This document shows positions 47,457-56,674 of a stretch of 64,000 bases of DNA, in pieces; position 1 is the stretch's first letter; every line of letters begins with the position of its first letter. This DNA comes from Nitratiruptor tergarcus DSM 16512. Lineage in GTDB: Bacteria > Campylobacterota > Campylobacteria > Campylobacterales > Nitratiruptoraceae. Made by a program: the position numbers and the translations under genes. Under the pieces are notes generated by a model that saw only the letters and a program-made list of their open reading frames with translations, was not told the DNA's origin and did not search any database. The stretch covers positions 186,001 through 250,000 of the forward strand of contig NZ_AP026671.1 in assembly GCF_027946175.1 (NCBI RefSeq). The letters run 5' to 3'.

Positions 47457-47987
47457 CTATTTGGTTATGAGATCTAAAATATTTCCATAATACTTCCCTG
47501 CCTCTTTTGCCCGTTTTATCGTATCCATAGTGCCAGATGAATTGTATTTCATATAAGAAATTACGATATCCACCATATCAACCATATATTGATTGCGGGC
47601 AAAAAAAGAAGATCCAATGTTTTTGTATCTCTTTGAAATCTCTTCATATCCAGCACTCTTTTTCGCATATTCCAAAATTTCATCATAGCGGATGGCACTC
47701 TCTTTTCGTGCTTTGTGCCAATAGATTTTATGGGGAATTGCTGCAAAAAGAGCCAAGCCATTATTCATGGCATAGAGCGCAAATATCTCATCCACGCCCC
47801 TTGCCATTCCCGAAATAAGAACAACTTCATTTTTATCAACGGACAAGTCTTGGAAAATTCTATTCATCATCGAATCGATTTCTCCATAGACTTTATTGAA
47901 TATATCTTCATCATACTTTCTGTAATCGATTAGCTTTTTGCCGTTTGCTTTTTCTATGTTTACATGTCCGGTGATCGCTATTTTCAT
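47457..47987 (-). CDS. SLOG-family nucleotide-binding protein
   Basis: A 176-residue Rossmann-like protein. The opening strand and loop are KIAITGHVNI. The glycine segment is VLISGMARGVDEIFALYAMN, the next strand LALFAAIPH, and the closing region is FARNQYMVDMVDIVISYMKY then SSGTMDTIKRAKEAGK. This matches the YspA/DprA-type SLOG branch that binds nucleotides or nucleotide-derived ligands. By family knowledge SLOG proteins can sense or process signals in antiphage systems. It sits 11 bp after the AAA+ gene with AAGGAGAG before its start. Confidence 0.75.
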   Translation of the reverse strand: MKIAITGHVNIEKANGKKLIDYRKYDEDIFNKVYGEIDSMMNRIFQDLSVDKNEVVLISGMARGVDEIFALYAMNNGLALFAAIPHKIYWHKARKESAIRYDEILEYAKKSAGYEEISKRYKNIGSSFFARNQYMVDMVDIVISYMKYNSSGTMDTIKRAKEAGKYYGNILDLITK

Positions 47988-47998
47988 GGACTCTCCTT

Positions 47999-50098
47999 TT
48001 ATGAAGCGACAAATCCCATTTTTATATTTGAAGAAACGTTTTTCATCATTACTTCTTCTTGAAGCCGTTTTGCGAAATCTTCGGCATCTTTAATTGGATG
48101 GAATCTGTTTTGTCTCAAAACTGCTGCAAAATCTCCAGGGGTAAGATTTCTTAGTGATGCAACTATACAAAGAATGTCGTTGTCCGGACTTTTCAAATCC
48201 AGTATTTGACACAATTCTATGAACATAGTTTTTGCCTGATTCAGTCTCATGTAATCAAAATGCAGCTTCAAATCAAATCTTCTAAGACTGGCCTGATCGA
48301 GATTTTCCATCAAGTTTGTCGTAGCGATAAATATGCCTTCAAATGCTTCCATTTGTGTAAGCAGTTCATTTACCTGTGTCACTTCCCAGCTTCTATGTGC
48401 CTGGTGACGATCTTGTAAAAGCCCATCGATTTCATCAAATATCAAAACAGCATCATCTTTTTCGGCTTCTTGAAATGCATTGGCAATATTTTTTTCCGTG
48501 CCTCCGACCCACATACTGAGCAGATCGCTTCCTTTTTTTACAATGAAGGGTCTATCAAGTCTGTTTGCCAACCATTTTCCAAATGCACTCTTACCTGTTC
48601 CGGGAGGTCCATAGAGACAAATTCTGGCATTTGGGTTCTCAGCTATTCCTTGTGCGATATGTTCAAGATCTATAGTTGTATTTATATACGCCGGATTGTA
48701 TGAAAAAGAGATTAAATTTTTTAGCTTGGACAGTGGTTTATGACCTTGGGCTTCAAGCATAGAAGATATGATGAAATGAGCTTCTTTGTCAGCACGCTTT
48801 TTTTGATTTGTTATCAAATCCAATACATTGGAAGCCTTTGAAATTGTTGCCGGAGCAATATTTTCATGTTCACTGATAATGTTAATAGTCTGTTTGGATA
48901 CATATTTTCCAAGAAATTGTTCAGCAATGGCTTTTCGTTTGGATCGTGGGGGAACTGGCATATGAATTACAAGATCAAAACGTCTTATGATGGCTGGATC
49001 TATTATATCGATAGAATTGGAAATCCAAACTGTAGGAACTCTATTTTTTTCTAAAATATGGTTTATCCATCCTTTGTTTTCCTGTGTAGGACGTTTGCCT
49101 AGAAAAGCTGAGGCTAAATGGATGTCATCAAACACATCTTCAATTTCATCAAATAAAAGCATCACTGATTTTTGACCAAAGAGATATTGGGCAACTTTAT
49201 AGGCTGCTATTCTTTCTTTTCCATTAATTGGCTCATCTCTCTTATCAGCATAGCTTACTTCAAAAAGTTCAACATTAAGTATTTTTGCTAAAAATTTGGC
49301 AAGTTCGGTTTTCCCAGTCCCTGGTTTACCGTAGATCAAAATGTTTGTTCCTATTCTTTTTTGTTTTATGGATGAAGAAAGGAAATCACGGAGAACTTGA
49401 ATCTCATGAGAAATATGAGAAAAATCATTGTATGTCAATGTGACCGATGAGACTCTTCTGATCGCATCTTTAAATAAATCATACACATCATCATTTTCAT
49501 AATCTACCATAATATCAACAAATGTACTTGAGAATGGATCCAAGTATTCATATAGCTCAGAACTTCTGTATCGAATTGTTATCAAGCCAGATAGAGAGAG
49601 TGTAGAATTTGGTGATAAAGCTTTCTTTATAGATTTTTCGCTAAGTTCTAACAATAAAGAGAGGATTTTTAAATTACTTCTTTCTTGATTTATTTTTTCC
49701 TCTAGAACAAATAAGGCGTTTTGTATTTCTGAACTATAATCCATTATTATCGCAAATTTCAATATTTCTTGCTCTGTATCTGTGAGATCAATAGTTTTAT
49801 AAAGAGATGCAACATTTTTTTCCAAATTGGATGGATATGGAGATCGTGTAGTTTCAATAATCTCATGACATACTTTTTGTATACGTTCAATCACAAATTG
49901 TGGATTTTTTTCTGATTCATCTTTCAAGTCTTTCATTCCAAGAACAGATGCTAATTTTGGACGTCGAAAAAAACCAAGCGTAACATACGGTTCTATAAGA
50001 TCTAATTGATATAATATATTTGCTACCCAATAGCGGATTGAGGCTATTTTTTCTTGTTCCAATGTATTTTCTTTTTCCTCTTTTATCAATGCCGCCAT
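47999..50098 (-). CDS. Tandem AAA+ ATPase, copy 1
   Basis: The 699-residue protein has an N-terminal helical region (about 1-230) and two AAA+ modules. Module 1 has Walker A GKPGTGKT near 258 and Walker B LLFDEIEDVF. Module 2 has GPPGTGKS near 498, LIFDEIDGLL and the arginine-finger stretch ASLRRFDLKL. Its layout resembles CDC48-type double-ring ATPases, but the N-terminal domain is not recognised. The gene at 53545 is a clear paralogue, matching over nearly the whole length. AAGGAGGTG precedes the start. A palindrome lies 47 nt upstream. It heads the operon AAA-SLOG-unknown-UDG. Likely a remodelling motor within a defence system; this is inference. Confidence 0.85.
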   Translation of the reverse strand: MAALIKEEKENTLEQEKIASIRYWVANILYQLDLIEPYVTLGFFRRPKLASVLGMKDLKDESEKNPQFVIERIQKVCHEIIETTRSPYPSNLEKNVASLYKTIDLTDTEQEILKFAIIMDYSSEIQNALFVLEEKINQERSNLKILSLLLELSEKSIKKALSPNSTLSLSGLITIRYRSSELYEYLDPFSSTFVDIMVDYENDDVYDLFKDAIRRVSSVTLTYNDFSHISHEIQVLRDFLSSSIKQKRIGTNILIYGKPGTGKTELAKFLAKILNVELFEVSYADKRDEPINGKERIAAYKVAQYLFGQKSVMLLFDEIEDVFDDIHLASAFLGKRPTQENKGWINHILEKNRVPTVWISNSIDIIDPAIIRRFDLVIHMPVPPRSKRKAIAEQFLGKYVSKQTINIISEHENIAPATISKASNVLDLITNQKKRADKEAHFIISSMLEAQGHKPLSKLKNLISFSYNPAYINTTIDLEHIAQGIAENPNARICLYGPPGTGKSAFGKWLANRLDRPFIVKKGSDLLSMWVGGTEKNIANAFQEAEKDDAVLIFDEIDGLLQDRHQAHRSWEVTQVNELLTQMEAFEGIFIATTNLMENLDQASLRRFDLKLHFDYMRLNQAKTMFIELCQILDLKSPDNDILCIVASLRNLTPGDFAAVLRQNRFHPIKDAEDFAKRLQEEVMMKNVSSNIKMGFVAS

Positions 50099-50144
50099 TG
50101 TTGCACCTCCTTGTTAAGTTCCATCGTAGTTTGACATAGAATGG

Positions 50145-50160
50145 CGACAACATTTTGTCG
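50145..50160. promoter_or_regulatory. Regulon operator 1, before tandem AAA+ copy 1
   Basis: CGACAACATTTTGTCG: 16 nt with arms CGACAA and TTGTCG around CATT, ending 47 nt before the start codon of the leftward AAA+ gene. It matches the sites at 55681, 58925 and 59668. On the minus strand one arm (TTGTCG) is placed like a -35 box, which would suit a repressor. The rightward RhuM-Fic gene starts 109 nt away on the other side. Confidence 0.7.
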
Positions 50161-50268
50161 TGATAAATACTATAATCATATCAGGGAATTTGTGGAGATT
50201 GACCAAACTGCATACACTATATAAGCAGGATATAATAAGTAAATTGTGAAATATAAAAGGGTAAAAAA

Positions 50269-51243
50269 ATGGAAAATAAGCTTATTATTTTTGAAGATAA
50301 AGATAAGAGAATTGAAGTTCAATTAAAAGAAGAGACATTATGGCTCGATGCACATAAGTTAGCCCAACTTTTTGATGTTGATAGAACAGTGATTGTAAAA
50401 CACATTAGAAATATCTACAAAGATGGAGAACTTGACGAAAATACAACCTGTGCAAAAATTGCACAGGTTGCCGCGGATGGTAGAAAAAGAAAAATGAATC
50501 TATATAATCTAGATGTAATAATCGCCGTTGGTTACCGGGTAAACTCTAAAAAAGCAACAAAATTTAGAATATGGGCTACAAATGTTTTGAAAAATTACCT
50601 TGTTAAAGGGTACGCAATAAATGAAAAGAAACTTACTAAAGAAAAATTGAAAGAGCTCGAAAATGCTATAAAGTTTATAAAAGACAATATCAATACCCCT
50701 TCTTTGACAGCCTCCGAGGCAAAAGGAATGCTTGAAATTATTGAAAAATACGCTTTGGTTTGGAAATGGATAGAAGAGTATGACACAGGAAAAATAGAGG
50801 TAAAAATTACAAGAGAGGATAGAAAAAAAATAAGTTATGAAGAAGCAAAGGAGGTAATTGCAGAACTTAAAAACTATCTCATTGAACATAACGAAGCATC
50901 AGATATATTTGGAGTAGAAAGAGACAGAGGACTATTTGAGAGCGCATTAAATACTATCTATCAAAGTTTTGAAGGCAGAGAGCTTTATCCGTCATTTGAA
51001 GAAAAAGCGGCAAACTTGCTTTATTTGATTATTAAAAACCATCCCTTTGTAGATGGCAATAAACGAATAGGAGCTTTGCTCTTTTTAAAATTTTTATATG
51101 AAAATCTATCCAAAGAGGAACTGTTTCAAAAATTTAACAGCAATACTTTAACTGCTCTATGTTATCTCGTAGCAGCAAGTCCGGCCGAGCAAAAAGAGCA
51201 ACTTATAAAACTTATTATGAATTTCATAGTATTTGAAGGATAA
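50269..51243 (+). CDS. RhuM-Fic fusion protein
   Basis: The 324-residue protein joins an N-terminal RhuM/KilA-type region (about 1-120: LAQLFDVDRTVIVKHIRNIY, AADGRKRKMNLYNLDVIIAV, GYRVNSKKATKFRIWATNVL) to a C-terminal Fic/Doc domain. The Fic motif begins at His258, HPFVDGNKRIG, and is intact. Fic/Doc proteins transfer AMP or phosphate groups to target proteins. The first part is common in phage and mobile-element proteins. AAAAGGG precedes the ATG. It is monocistronic or precedes the Sir2 gene (58-bp gap). A toxin or defence effector role is inferred. Confidence 0.85.
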   Translation: MENKLIIFEDKDKRIEVQLKEETLWLDAHKLAQLFDVDRTVIVKHIRNIYKDGELDENTTCAKIAQVAADGRKRKMNLYNLDVIIAVGYRVNSKKATKFRIWATNVLKNYLVKGYAINEKKLTKEKLKELENAIKFIKDNINTPSLTASEAKGMLEIIEKYALVWKWIEEYDTGKIEVKITREDRKKISYEEAKEVIAELKNYLIEHNEASDIFGVERDRGLFESALNTIYQSFEGRELYPSFEEKAANLLYLIIKNHPFVDGNKRIGALLFLKFLYENLSKEELFQKFNSNTLTALCYLVAASPAEQKEQLIKLIMNFIVFEG

Positions 51244-51301
51244 AAAAAGAAAAAGACTTAAAAAATTATCGTTAGGTGAATGATAAAGCAAAGAGAATAA
51301 G

Positions 51302-52129
51302 ATGAAAACTGCACAAGAAATAGTAAAAGAATCGGATGTAATAATTATAACTGCTGGTGCTGGAATGGGGGTAGATAGTGGCTTGCCTGATTTTAGAGGT
51401 AATGAAGGTATGTGGAAAGCGTATCCTCTTCTTGGTAAAAAAAGAATATCGTTTAAAAAAATAGCAAATCCAAACGCTTTTAAATACAAACCTGAACTTG
51501 CTTGGGGATTTTACGGACATAGATATGACCTTTATAAAAACACGAAACCTCATATCGGATTTAATGCTTTGTTGGAGCTTGTAAAAACAAAAGAAGATTA
51601 TTTTGTAGTTACATCAAATGTTGATGGACATTTTCAAAAGGCTGGATTTGATGATAAAAAAATTTATGAAATTCACGGAAGAATTAGAGTATTTCAATGC
51701 ACCGTATGTAACAATATTTGGATACCATCACCAGATTTAAAATTTGATGTAAATCCTGAAACTTTAGAAATTAAAACAGAGATTCCAAGGTGTTCAAGTT
51801 GTGGAGAGATTGCAAGACCAAATATAATGATGTTTAATGATTATTCATTTAATTCAAGTATTAATTATCAACAAAAGAAGCGATATGATTCTTTTATGAG
51901 AAAATATTATAATAGTGATACAAAAATAGCTATACTTGAATTTGGAGCAGGAACAGCTTTGCCAACCATCAGAATAATGGGAGAAGAGATGCAAGAAAAA
52001 ATATCAAATGCCACATTAATTAGAATAAATCCAAGAGAAGCCAAAGGACCAAAAGGAACAATTTCTATTGCCAAAGGTGCACTTGAAGCTATTTTTGAGG
52101 ATATTTTTTATAATGATATTAAGGTTTAA
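51302..52129 (+). CDS. Sir2-family NAD-dependent protein
   Basis: A 275-residue sirtuin. The NAD loop GAGMGVDSG is at 19-27, followed by LPDFRG. TSNVDGH is at 104-110, the catalytic His is 125 (YEIHGRI), and the zinc cysteines are C133, C136, C164 and C167. All canonical residues for NAD use are present. Most sirtuins deacetylate proteins, but Sir2 domains in defence islands often degrade NAD on infection. Here no second effector domain is fused. Its context beside Fic, AAA+ and nuclease genes favours defence but does not prove it. Confidence 0.85.
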   Translation: MKTAQEIVKESDVIIITAGAGMGVDSGLPDFRGNEGMWKAYPLLGKKRISFKKIANPNAFKYKPELAWGFYGHRYDLYKNTKPHIGFNALLELVKTKEDYFVVTSNVDGHFQKAGFDDKKIYEIHGRIRVFQCTVCNNIWIPSPDLKFDVNPETLEIKTEIPRCSSCGEIARPNIMMFNDYSFNSSINYQQKKRYDSFMRKYYNSDTKIAILEFGAGTALPTIRIMGEEMQEKISNATLIRINPREAKGPKGTISIAKGALEAIFEDIFYNDIKV

Positions 52130-52298
52130 GAAAAATTTACTGTGAAATTTTTTGTTAACAATATCTGGTATGGCTCTATTTATAGCTCCAAATAGTTTAT
52201 CTAATTTTCCTTCGCTTATGTTTTATTAGTTTATACTTCCCCCCCCAACTGCACAGGATATAATACATAAAGAGTAAGAAACAAAAGGGTCAACAAGA

Positions 52299-52619
52299 AT
52301 GGAGAAATTAAATAAAAATCAAGAAGAGATAAAGCGTTTTACAGCAAAGAAGAAAGCTTCCATAGTCATGGATATTTTTCAAGGGAAAACTACAGTATCT
52401 GAAGTTGCGAGAAAGTATGATTTGGCACCTGGAGCAATAGAGGAGTGGATGGAAGATGCACGTAGAGGTATGGAGAATCAATTAAGAGCCAGACCTAAAG
52501 ATATAGCTGCCATGTATGAAGAGAAGATAAAAGATATGAAGGCAGTTATAGGTGAATTGACATTGGAGAATATCGCATTAAAAAAGTACGACGCTTCTGT
52601 AGGAAAAGAGAAGAAGTGA
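52299..52619 (+). CDS. IS3-family orfA
   Basis: A 106-residue protein with a helix-turn-helix near the N-terminus (ASIVMDIFQGKTTVSEVARK, then YDLAPGAIEEWM) and a C-terminal coiled coil (EEKIKDMKAVIGELTLENIA). It helps bind the element ends. Its TGA overlaps the orfB start. In IS3 elements a frameshift can join orfA and orfB. Confidence 0.8.
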   Translation: MEKLNKNQEEIKRFTAKKKASIVMDIFQGKTTVSEVARKYDLAPGAIEEWMEDARRGMENQLRARPKDIAAMYEEKIKDMKAVIGELTLENIALKKYDASVGKEKK

Positions 52620-53471
52620 TGCAAGTACAGAGCAAAATGAGAAGCGAGGGCTACCCAATAAGCATCACAAAACTCTGTAAGCTGTTGAATATTCCTCGCA
52701 GGAGCTTTTATTACAAGCCCGTCAAAAGAATACGGAAATTGGATGAAGAGCGTGTTAAAAAAGTCAAAGAGAAGATAGAGAAATTTCCAACGTATGGCTA
52801 TCGTCGTTTAGCTTTGCTGCTTGGGATGAACAAAAAAGCAGTGCAGCGCATTCTGCAACTAAAAAGTTGGCAGGTAAAAAAGCGTTAAAGGGCATAGGCC
52901 ACGAGCCAAAATGATGCCTTCGTGTTCACACTATCCCAATCAAAGATGGACTATTGATATGACCCGCATCTACAGTATTAATGATGGCTGGAGCACTTTG
53001 GCTTGTGTGATTGATACTTGTATCCGTGAAATCGTTGGATGGAGACTCTCAAAAAGCGGTAAAGCAAAAACAGCAGAAGCTGCTTTGCAAAAAGGCTTGA
53101 TCTATCGATTTGGAAGACTTCAGCGATTGAAAGAGCCCATTGTATTACGAAGTGATAATGGATTGGTTTTTACCAGTAAATCGTTCACCAAAACAATCAA
53201 AGATTACAACTTCACTCAGGAGTTCATCACTCCTTATACTCCTGAACGTCCGAGCGAAGCGACAACCCCGCAGGCGAAGCCGAGGACAAATGGCATGATT
53301 GAAAGGTTCTTCCGAACCATCAAGGAAGAGTGTATCTGGCACTATAACTTCAAATCACTCAAGGAGTCTAACAAAATTATTGAAGAATGGATCAATTTTT
53401 ACAATCAAAAACGAAAGCATTCAGCGCTGCAGTACAAAACACCTGTAGAAGTGTTTCACTTGGTAGCTTAG
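52616..53471 (+). pseudogene. IS3-family orfB transposase, frameshifted
   Basis: An IS3 DDE transposase cut into two frames. The first frame (52616-52888, GTG or ATG start) ends QLKSWQVKKR with a stop. The second resumes as KSVKGHRPRAKMMPSCSHYP, with catalytic regions TIDMTRIY, LRSDNGLVF and GMIERFFRTIKEE. Adding one A to the A6 run at 52876-52881 joins them. The break falls before all three catalytic residues, so the element is probably immobile unless complemented, or the base call is wrong. Confidence 0.75.
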
Positions 53472-53544
53472 GTGTGCAGAAAAGGTGGGGTCATTACACT
53501 TTAGTCATAACGGTTCTCAAAATTTCATTTCTTTATTTAACATA

Positions 53545-55635
53545 TCACACAAATCCCATCACATTTCTATCTTCCATATTTTTCACTTCAATCTCATCTT
53601 TTAGTCTTTGAAGTAGATCTTTTATATTTTCAATCGGTCTAAATCTACTTTGTCTCACAACCGCTGCAAAGTCTCCTGGAGTTAAGAATTGTAGATGTTC
53701 AACCTCTTTTTTTATGCTGTTTTTTGGGTTTGGAAGTCCTAATTCTTTGCAATAGGCTTTGAAAATCTGCCATGATTGGCTTTTGGTTAAAAAATCAAAT
53801 TTTAGCTTTAGATCAAATCGTCTCAAACTTGCTCTATCAAGATTTTCCATAAGGTTTGTAGTAGCTATGAAAATGCCATCAAAGTTTTCCATTTGCACCA
53901 ACATCTCATTGACTTGGCTTACCTCCCAAGAAGCTCTCGCATGCATTCTATCTTGCAAGAAACTGTCAACTTCATCAAAAATAAGCACTGCATCGCTCTT
54001 CTTAGCCTCTTCAAAAGCTCTTGCTATATTTTTTTCTGTGCCTCCAACCCACATGCTTTGTAAATCACTCGCTTTTTTTAAGATGAATGATTTATTTAGG
54101 CATTTAGCAATATATTTTGCAAAAGCGCTTTTGCCTGTTCCCGGAGGTCCATAAAGACAAATTCTTGCATTTGGGTGATTTTTGATTCCTTGGGTTAGTT
54201 TTTCAAGATCAGTTGTTGTATTGACAAATCTTGGATCGTAAACTTTAGGCAAAGAGGCACTATCTTTTTTTGTAGATACAATCTCCTTATGCCCTTGCGC
54301 TTTGAGTGTATTGTTTATAATACGGATAAAAGTATCTTCTTGCTCTTTTGTTTCAATGATTTTTACAACTTTGGAGGCTCTGCTTATAATTGCAGGAACA
54401 ATATGTTCGTGTTCTGAGAGCACTTCAATTGCGTTTTCATTCAAAAGATTATTGATATATTTTTTTATGATCTTTTTTCTTTGATTTTTATGGGGTATAG
54501 GTAACTCCAAAACATAATCAAATCTTCTGATTATTGCATTATCGATACTATCAATATTATTTGTTATCCAAATCGTTGGCAAATCGTTATTTTCCAATGT
54601 TCTATTGATCCAGGCTTTGTTTTCCTGTCTCTTTGGTGCAAAAAAAGTATCGCTTTTGTCAAAAATATCTTCTGCTTCATCGTATAAAAGAAGGATATTT
54701 TTATTGGATAAAAGTGCTTGAGCCGCTTTTAAAGCGCGAATCCGTCTATGTCCGTCAATGGCTTCATCCTCTTCGTCTGCGTAACTTACTTCAAACAGTT
54801 CTAGTTGCAAACTTTTAGCGATAGTTTTTGCAAACTCTGTTTTTCCGGTTCCTGGAATTCCATAGAGTAAAATATTTACACCCTTTTGTCTCTTTTTTAT
54901 TGTATGTTTGAGATAGTTTAAAATAGTATGAGCATCTTTTGCAATATATTCATAATCTTGCAGTGACAAAGTCTCTTTACTCTCTACTTTTCTTATTATG
55001 TCTTTGAGAAGCAATGCAATATCTTCATCAAACGTGCAGATATTTTCAACAAATTTTTCTGAAATCACCTCTATTTTGTCACTAAAATAGCCTTTATAGG
55101 GACTTATAGAAATAATTCCAGACTTAATGAGTTTGCTATTAGGTTTTAGTGCTTCATTGATATGTGAAATTGGAATATCAAGAAGAAGGCTCAAAGCTTT
55201 TCTTGTACGCGTTAGATTGAAAGTTTCATCCATCATATTTAAAGCTCTTTCCAAAATGTCATAATAGTTCATGAAAATCACAAACTCCAAAATCGCAATT
55301 TCCACCTCATTAAGATCCATTAATGCAGCGATTTTTTTGAGATTGTTTGTAAGAATCTTGTGAGAAGTAAAATCTTTTCTTTTTTCCAACTCTATATATT
55401 TTTCATGAAGCTTTTCAAAAACTTCAGATTTTTTAATATCACTGCGATTAACATACTCTTCTAAACCCAAAAAATAGGCAAGGGAGTCATGATGAAAATT
55501 ACCATAGGAGTCTAAAAAAGCATTGAAACTATCAAGTCTAAATATCACTCGCAATATCCAAAGAGTGATTTTATCGCTAACCTCTTTGTCTACATATTTC
55601 CAGGAGCTAACACCACTTCTCTTTTTTATTCTCAT
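53545..55635 (-). CDS. Tandem AAA+ ATPase, copy 2
   Basis: A 696-residue protein with the same plan as the ATPase at 47999. It has a helical N-terminal region, module 1 with GIPGTGKTE near 258 and LLLYDEAEDIF, and module 2 with GPPGTGKSA near 496, IFDEVDSFL and ASLRRFDLKL. Module 2 is nearly superimposable between the copies (SMWVGGTEKNIA, GIFIATTNLMENLD in both). The start at 55635 is chosen because AAGGAGTC precedes it. The longer ATG at 55689 lies inside the upstream palindrome. It follows the WYL regulator gene on the same strand, but its own operator suggests its own promoter. Confidence 0.85.
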   Translation of the reverse strand: MRIKKRSGVSSWKYVDKEVSDKITLWILRVIFRLDSFNAFLDSYGNFHHDSLAYFLGLEEYVNRSDIKKSEVFEKLHEKYIELEKRKDFTSHKILTNNLKKIAALMDLNEVEIAILEFVIFMNYYDILERALNMMDETFNLTRTRKALSLLLDIPISHINEALKPNSKLIKSGIISISPYKGYFSDKIEVISEKFVENICTFDEDIALLLKDIIRKVESKETLSLQDYEYIAKDAHTILNYLKHTIKKRQKGVNILLYGIPGTGKTEFAKTIAKSLQLELFEVSYADEEDEAIDGHRRIRALKAAQALLSNKNILLLYDEAEDIFDKSDTFFAPKRQENKAWINRTLENNDLPTIWITNNIDSIDNAIIRRFDYVLELPIPHKNQRKKIIKKYINNLLNENAIEVLSEHEHIVPAIISRASKVVKIIETKEQEDTFIRIINNTLKAQGHKEIVSTKKDSASLPKVYDPRFVNTTTDLEKLTQGIKNHPNARICLYGPPGTGKSAFAKYIAKCLNKSFILKKASDLQSMWVGGTEKNIARAFEEAKKSDAVLIFDEVDSFLQDRMHARASWEVSQVNEMLVQMENFDGIFIATTNLMENLDRASLRRFDLKLKFDFLTKSQSWQIFKAYCKELGLPNPKNSIKKEVEHLQFLTPGDFAAVVRQSRFRPIENIKDLLQRLKDEIEVKNMEDRNVMGFV

Positions 55636-55680
55636 TGCAGACTCCTTTAAGATTTCTACAAGAAGTTTGGCACAATATGA

Positions 55681-55696
55681 TGACAACATTATGTCA
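55681..55696. promoter_or_regulatory. Regulon operator 2, before tandem AAA+ copy 2
   Basis: TGACAACATTATGTCA, arms TGACA/TGTCA, ends 46 nt before the 55635 start codon. It sits in the 79-bp gap after the WYL gene. Identity with operator 1 covers 13 of the 14 core positions. Confidence 0.7.
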
Positions 55697-55714
55697 CTAT
55701 AGAGGTAAAGGAGT

Positions 55715-56674
55715 TTAGAATTCGTCTAAGTAGGTTTTAATATCTTCTTTTATCATCTCATCAAGCCACTTTGGCTCCAAAACTCTGATGTGAGGTAGCC
55801 ACTGTTTGATGATTGGAATGATTTCCATTTCGTGAGTTATCTTGAGTGCAATCTCAATACTTCCATCTTGATCTTCTCCAAGAATTATTTGTGATGGAGC
55901 AAGGGGTTTGTATTTAAAATATTTGGCAACTTTTCCATCAATAAAAAGTCGCACTTCAAAAGGCTCAATGTCTGGATCGAACCAGATGGAGAGAGCTTTG
56001 GAGATCTTTTCATGAAGATTTTTAGGAGGAGTAAATTTTTCATCGCTTATTTTTACTTGAGCAATTTGGCGCAAAAGATACTTTTTTATCACTCCATCTT
56101 TCATATCTTCAGCCACCAAATACCAAAATCCTTGAAAATTAGCGATTTGAAAAGGTTTGACTGTTACATTAAAAAAACTTTCTTGTATGGTGTATCTAAA
56201 TTGAATGATATTGTGCTCTTTGATAGCTTTTTCAATCTCGATTAAAATAGGTAAAAAATCATCTATCTTTTCAATATCAAGCCGTGTATAGTATGGATTG
56301 AAAGAGTTGATTTTCTTTAAAATTTTGTGTGCTTTTTCGTAAAAAGCACTCCCTTGATTTTTGCTTAGATTATCGAGCATCTCCAATACTGCAATCTCTT
56401 CTTCGCTCCAGTCAATCTTTTTTTCTTTCACCCAATCAAGACTAAAAAGATCTCCATCTTTTTTTATGGGAAAATAAGCTAAACGCTCATTGACATATCT
56501 TTGAATCGTTCGTTTGGAAACTTGGCACTCTTTGGCTAACTCTTTCATAGAAAGGGTTTTGCCATCATAAAGCCTTGCTAAAATTTTTGCAATACACTCA
56601 TTGACATTTTTGTATTTTTTTATTCGTGATTCTTTAGTCGTATGATGTTGTTTGTTGAAAGGATGATTTTTCAA
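55715..56674 (-). CDS. WYL-domain transcriptional regulator
   Basis: The 319-residue protein has an N-terminal helix-turn-helix (about 25-65: TLSMKELAKECQVSKRTIQR) and a WYL domain (about 145-230: IQFRYTIQES, then FQGFWYLVAED). A C-terminal dimerisation-like region (about 235-319) follows. WYL proteins sense nucleic acids or nucleotides and often repress defence operons. It overlaps the preceding gene by 4 bp and lies 79 bp before the second AAA+ gene. It is the only DNA-binding regulator near the four palindromes, so it is the best candidate to bind them, though that is inference. Confidence 0.85.
   Translation of the reverse strand: MKNHPFNKQHHTTKESRIKKYKNVNECIAKILARLYDGKTLSMKELAKECQVSKRTIQRYVNERLAYFPIKKDGDLFSLDWVKEKKIDWSEEEIAVLEMLDNLSKNQGSAFYEKAHKILKKINSFNPYYTRLDIEKIDDFLPILIEIEKAIKEHNIIQFRYTIQESFFNVTVKPFQIANFQGFWYLVAEDMKDGVIKKYLLRQIAQVKISDEKFTPPKNLHEKISKALSIWFDPDIEPFEVRLFIDGKVAKYFKYKPLAPSQIILGEDQDGSIEIALKITHEMEIIPIIKQWLPHIRVLEPKWLDEMIKEDIKTYLDEF

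Larger units (their letters stand above)
52235..53493 (+). mobile_element. IS3-family element between Sir2 and the second AAA+ gene
   Basis: It carries an IS3-type orfA and a broken orfB. The right end is clear: the reverse complement of 53471-53493 begins TGACCCCACC, with TGCACACC inside. The left end near 52235-52258 has only a partial match (CCCC...AACTGCACAGG) after a run of eight C. No target duplication is seen. So the left boundary is approximate. The element lies between genes and does not break either flanking gene. Confidence 0.6.

Noticed and set aside
55636-55689. Longer start of the second AAA+ protein at 55689
   Set aside because: That ATG lies inside the palindrome and has no ribosome-binding site, while 55635 has AAGGAGTC and gives the same length as the paralogue.
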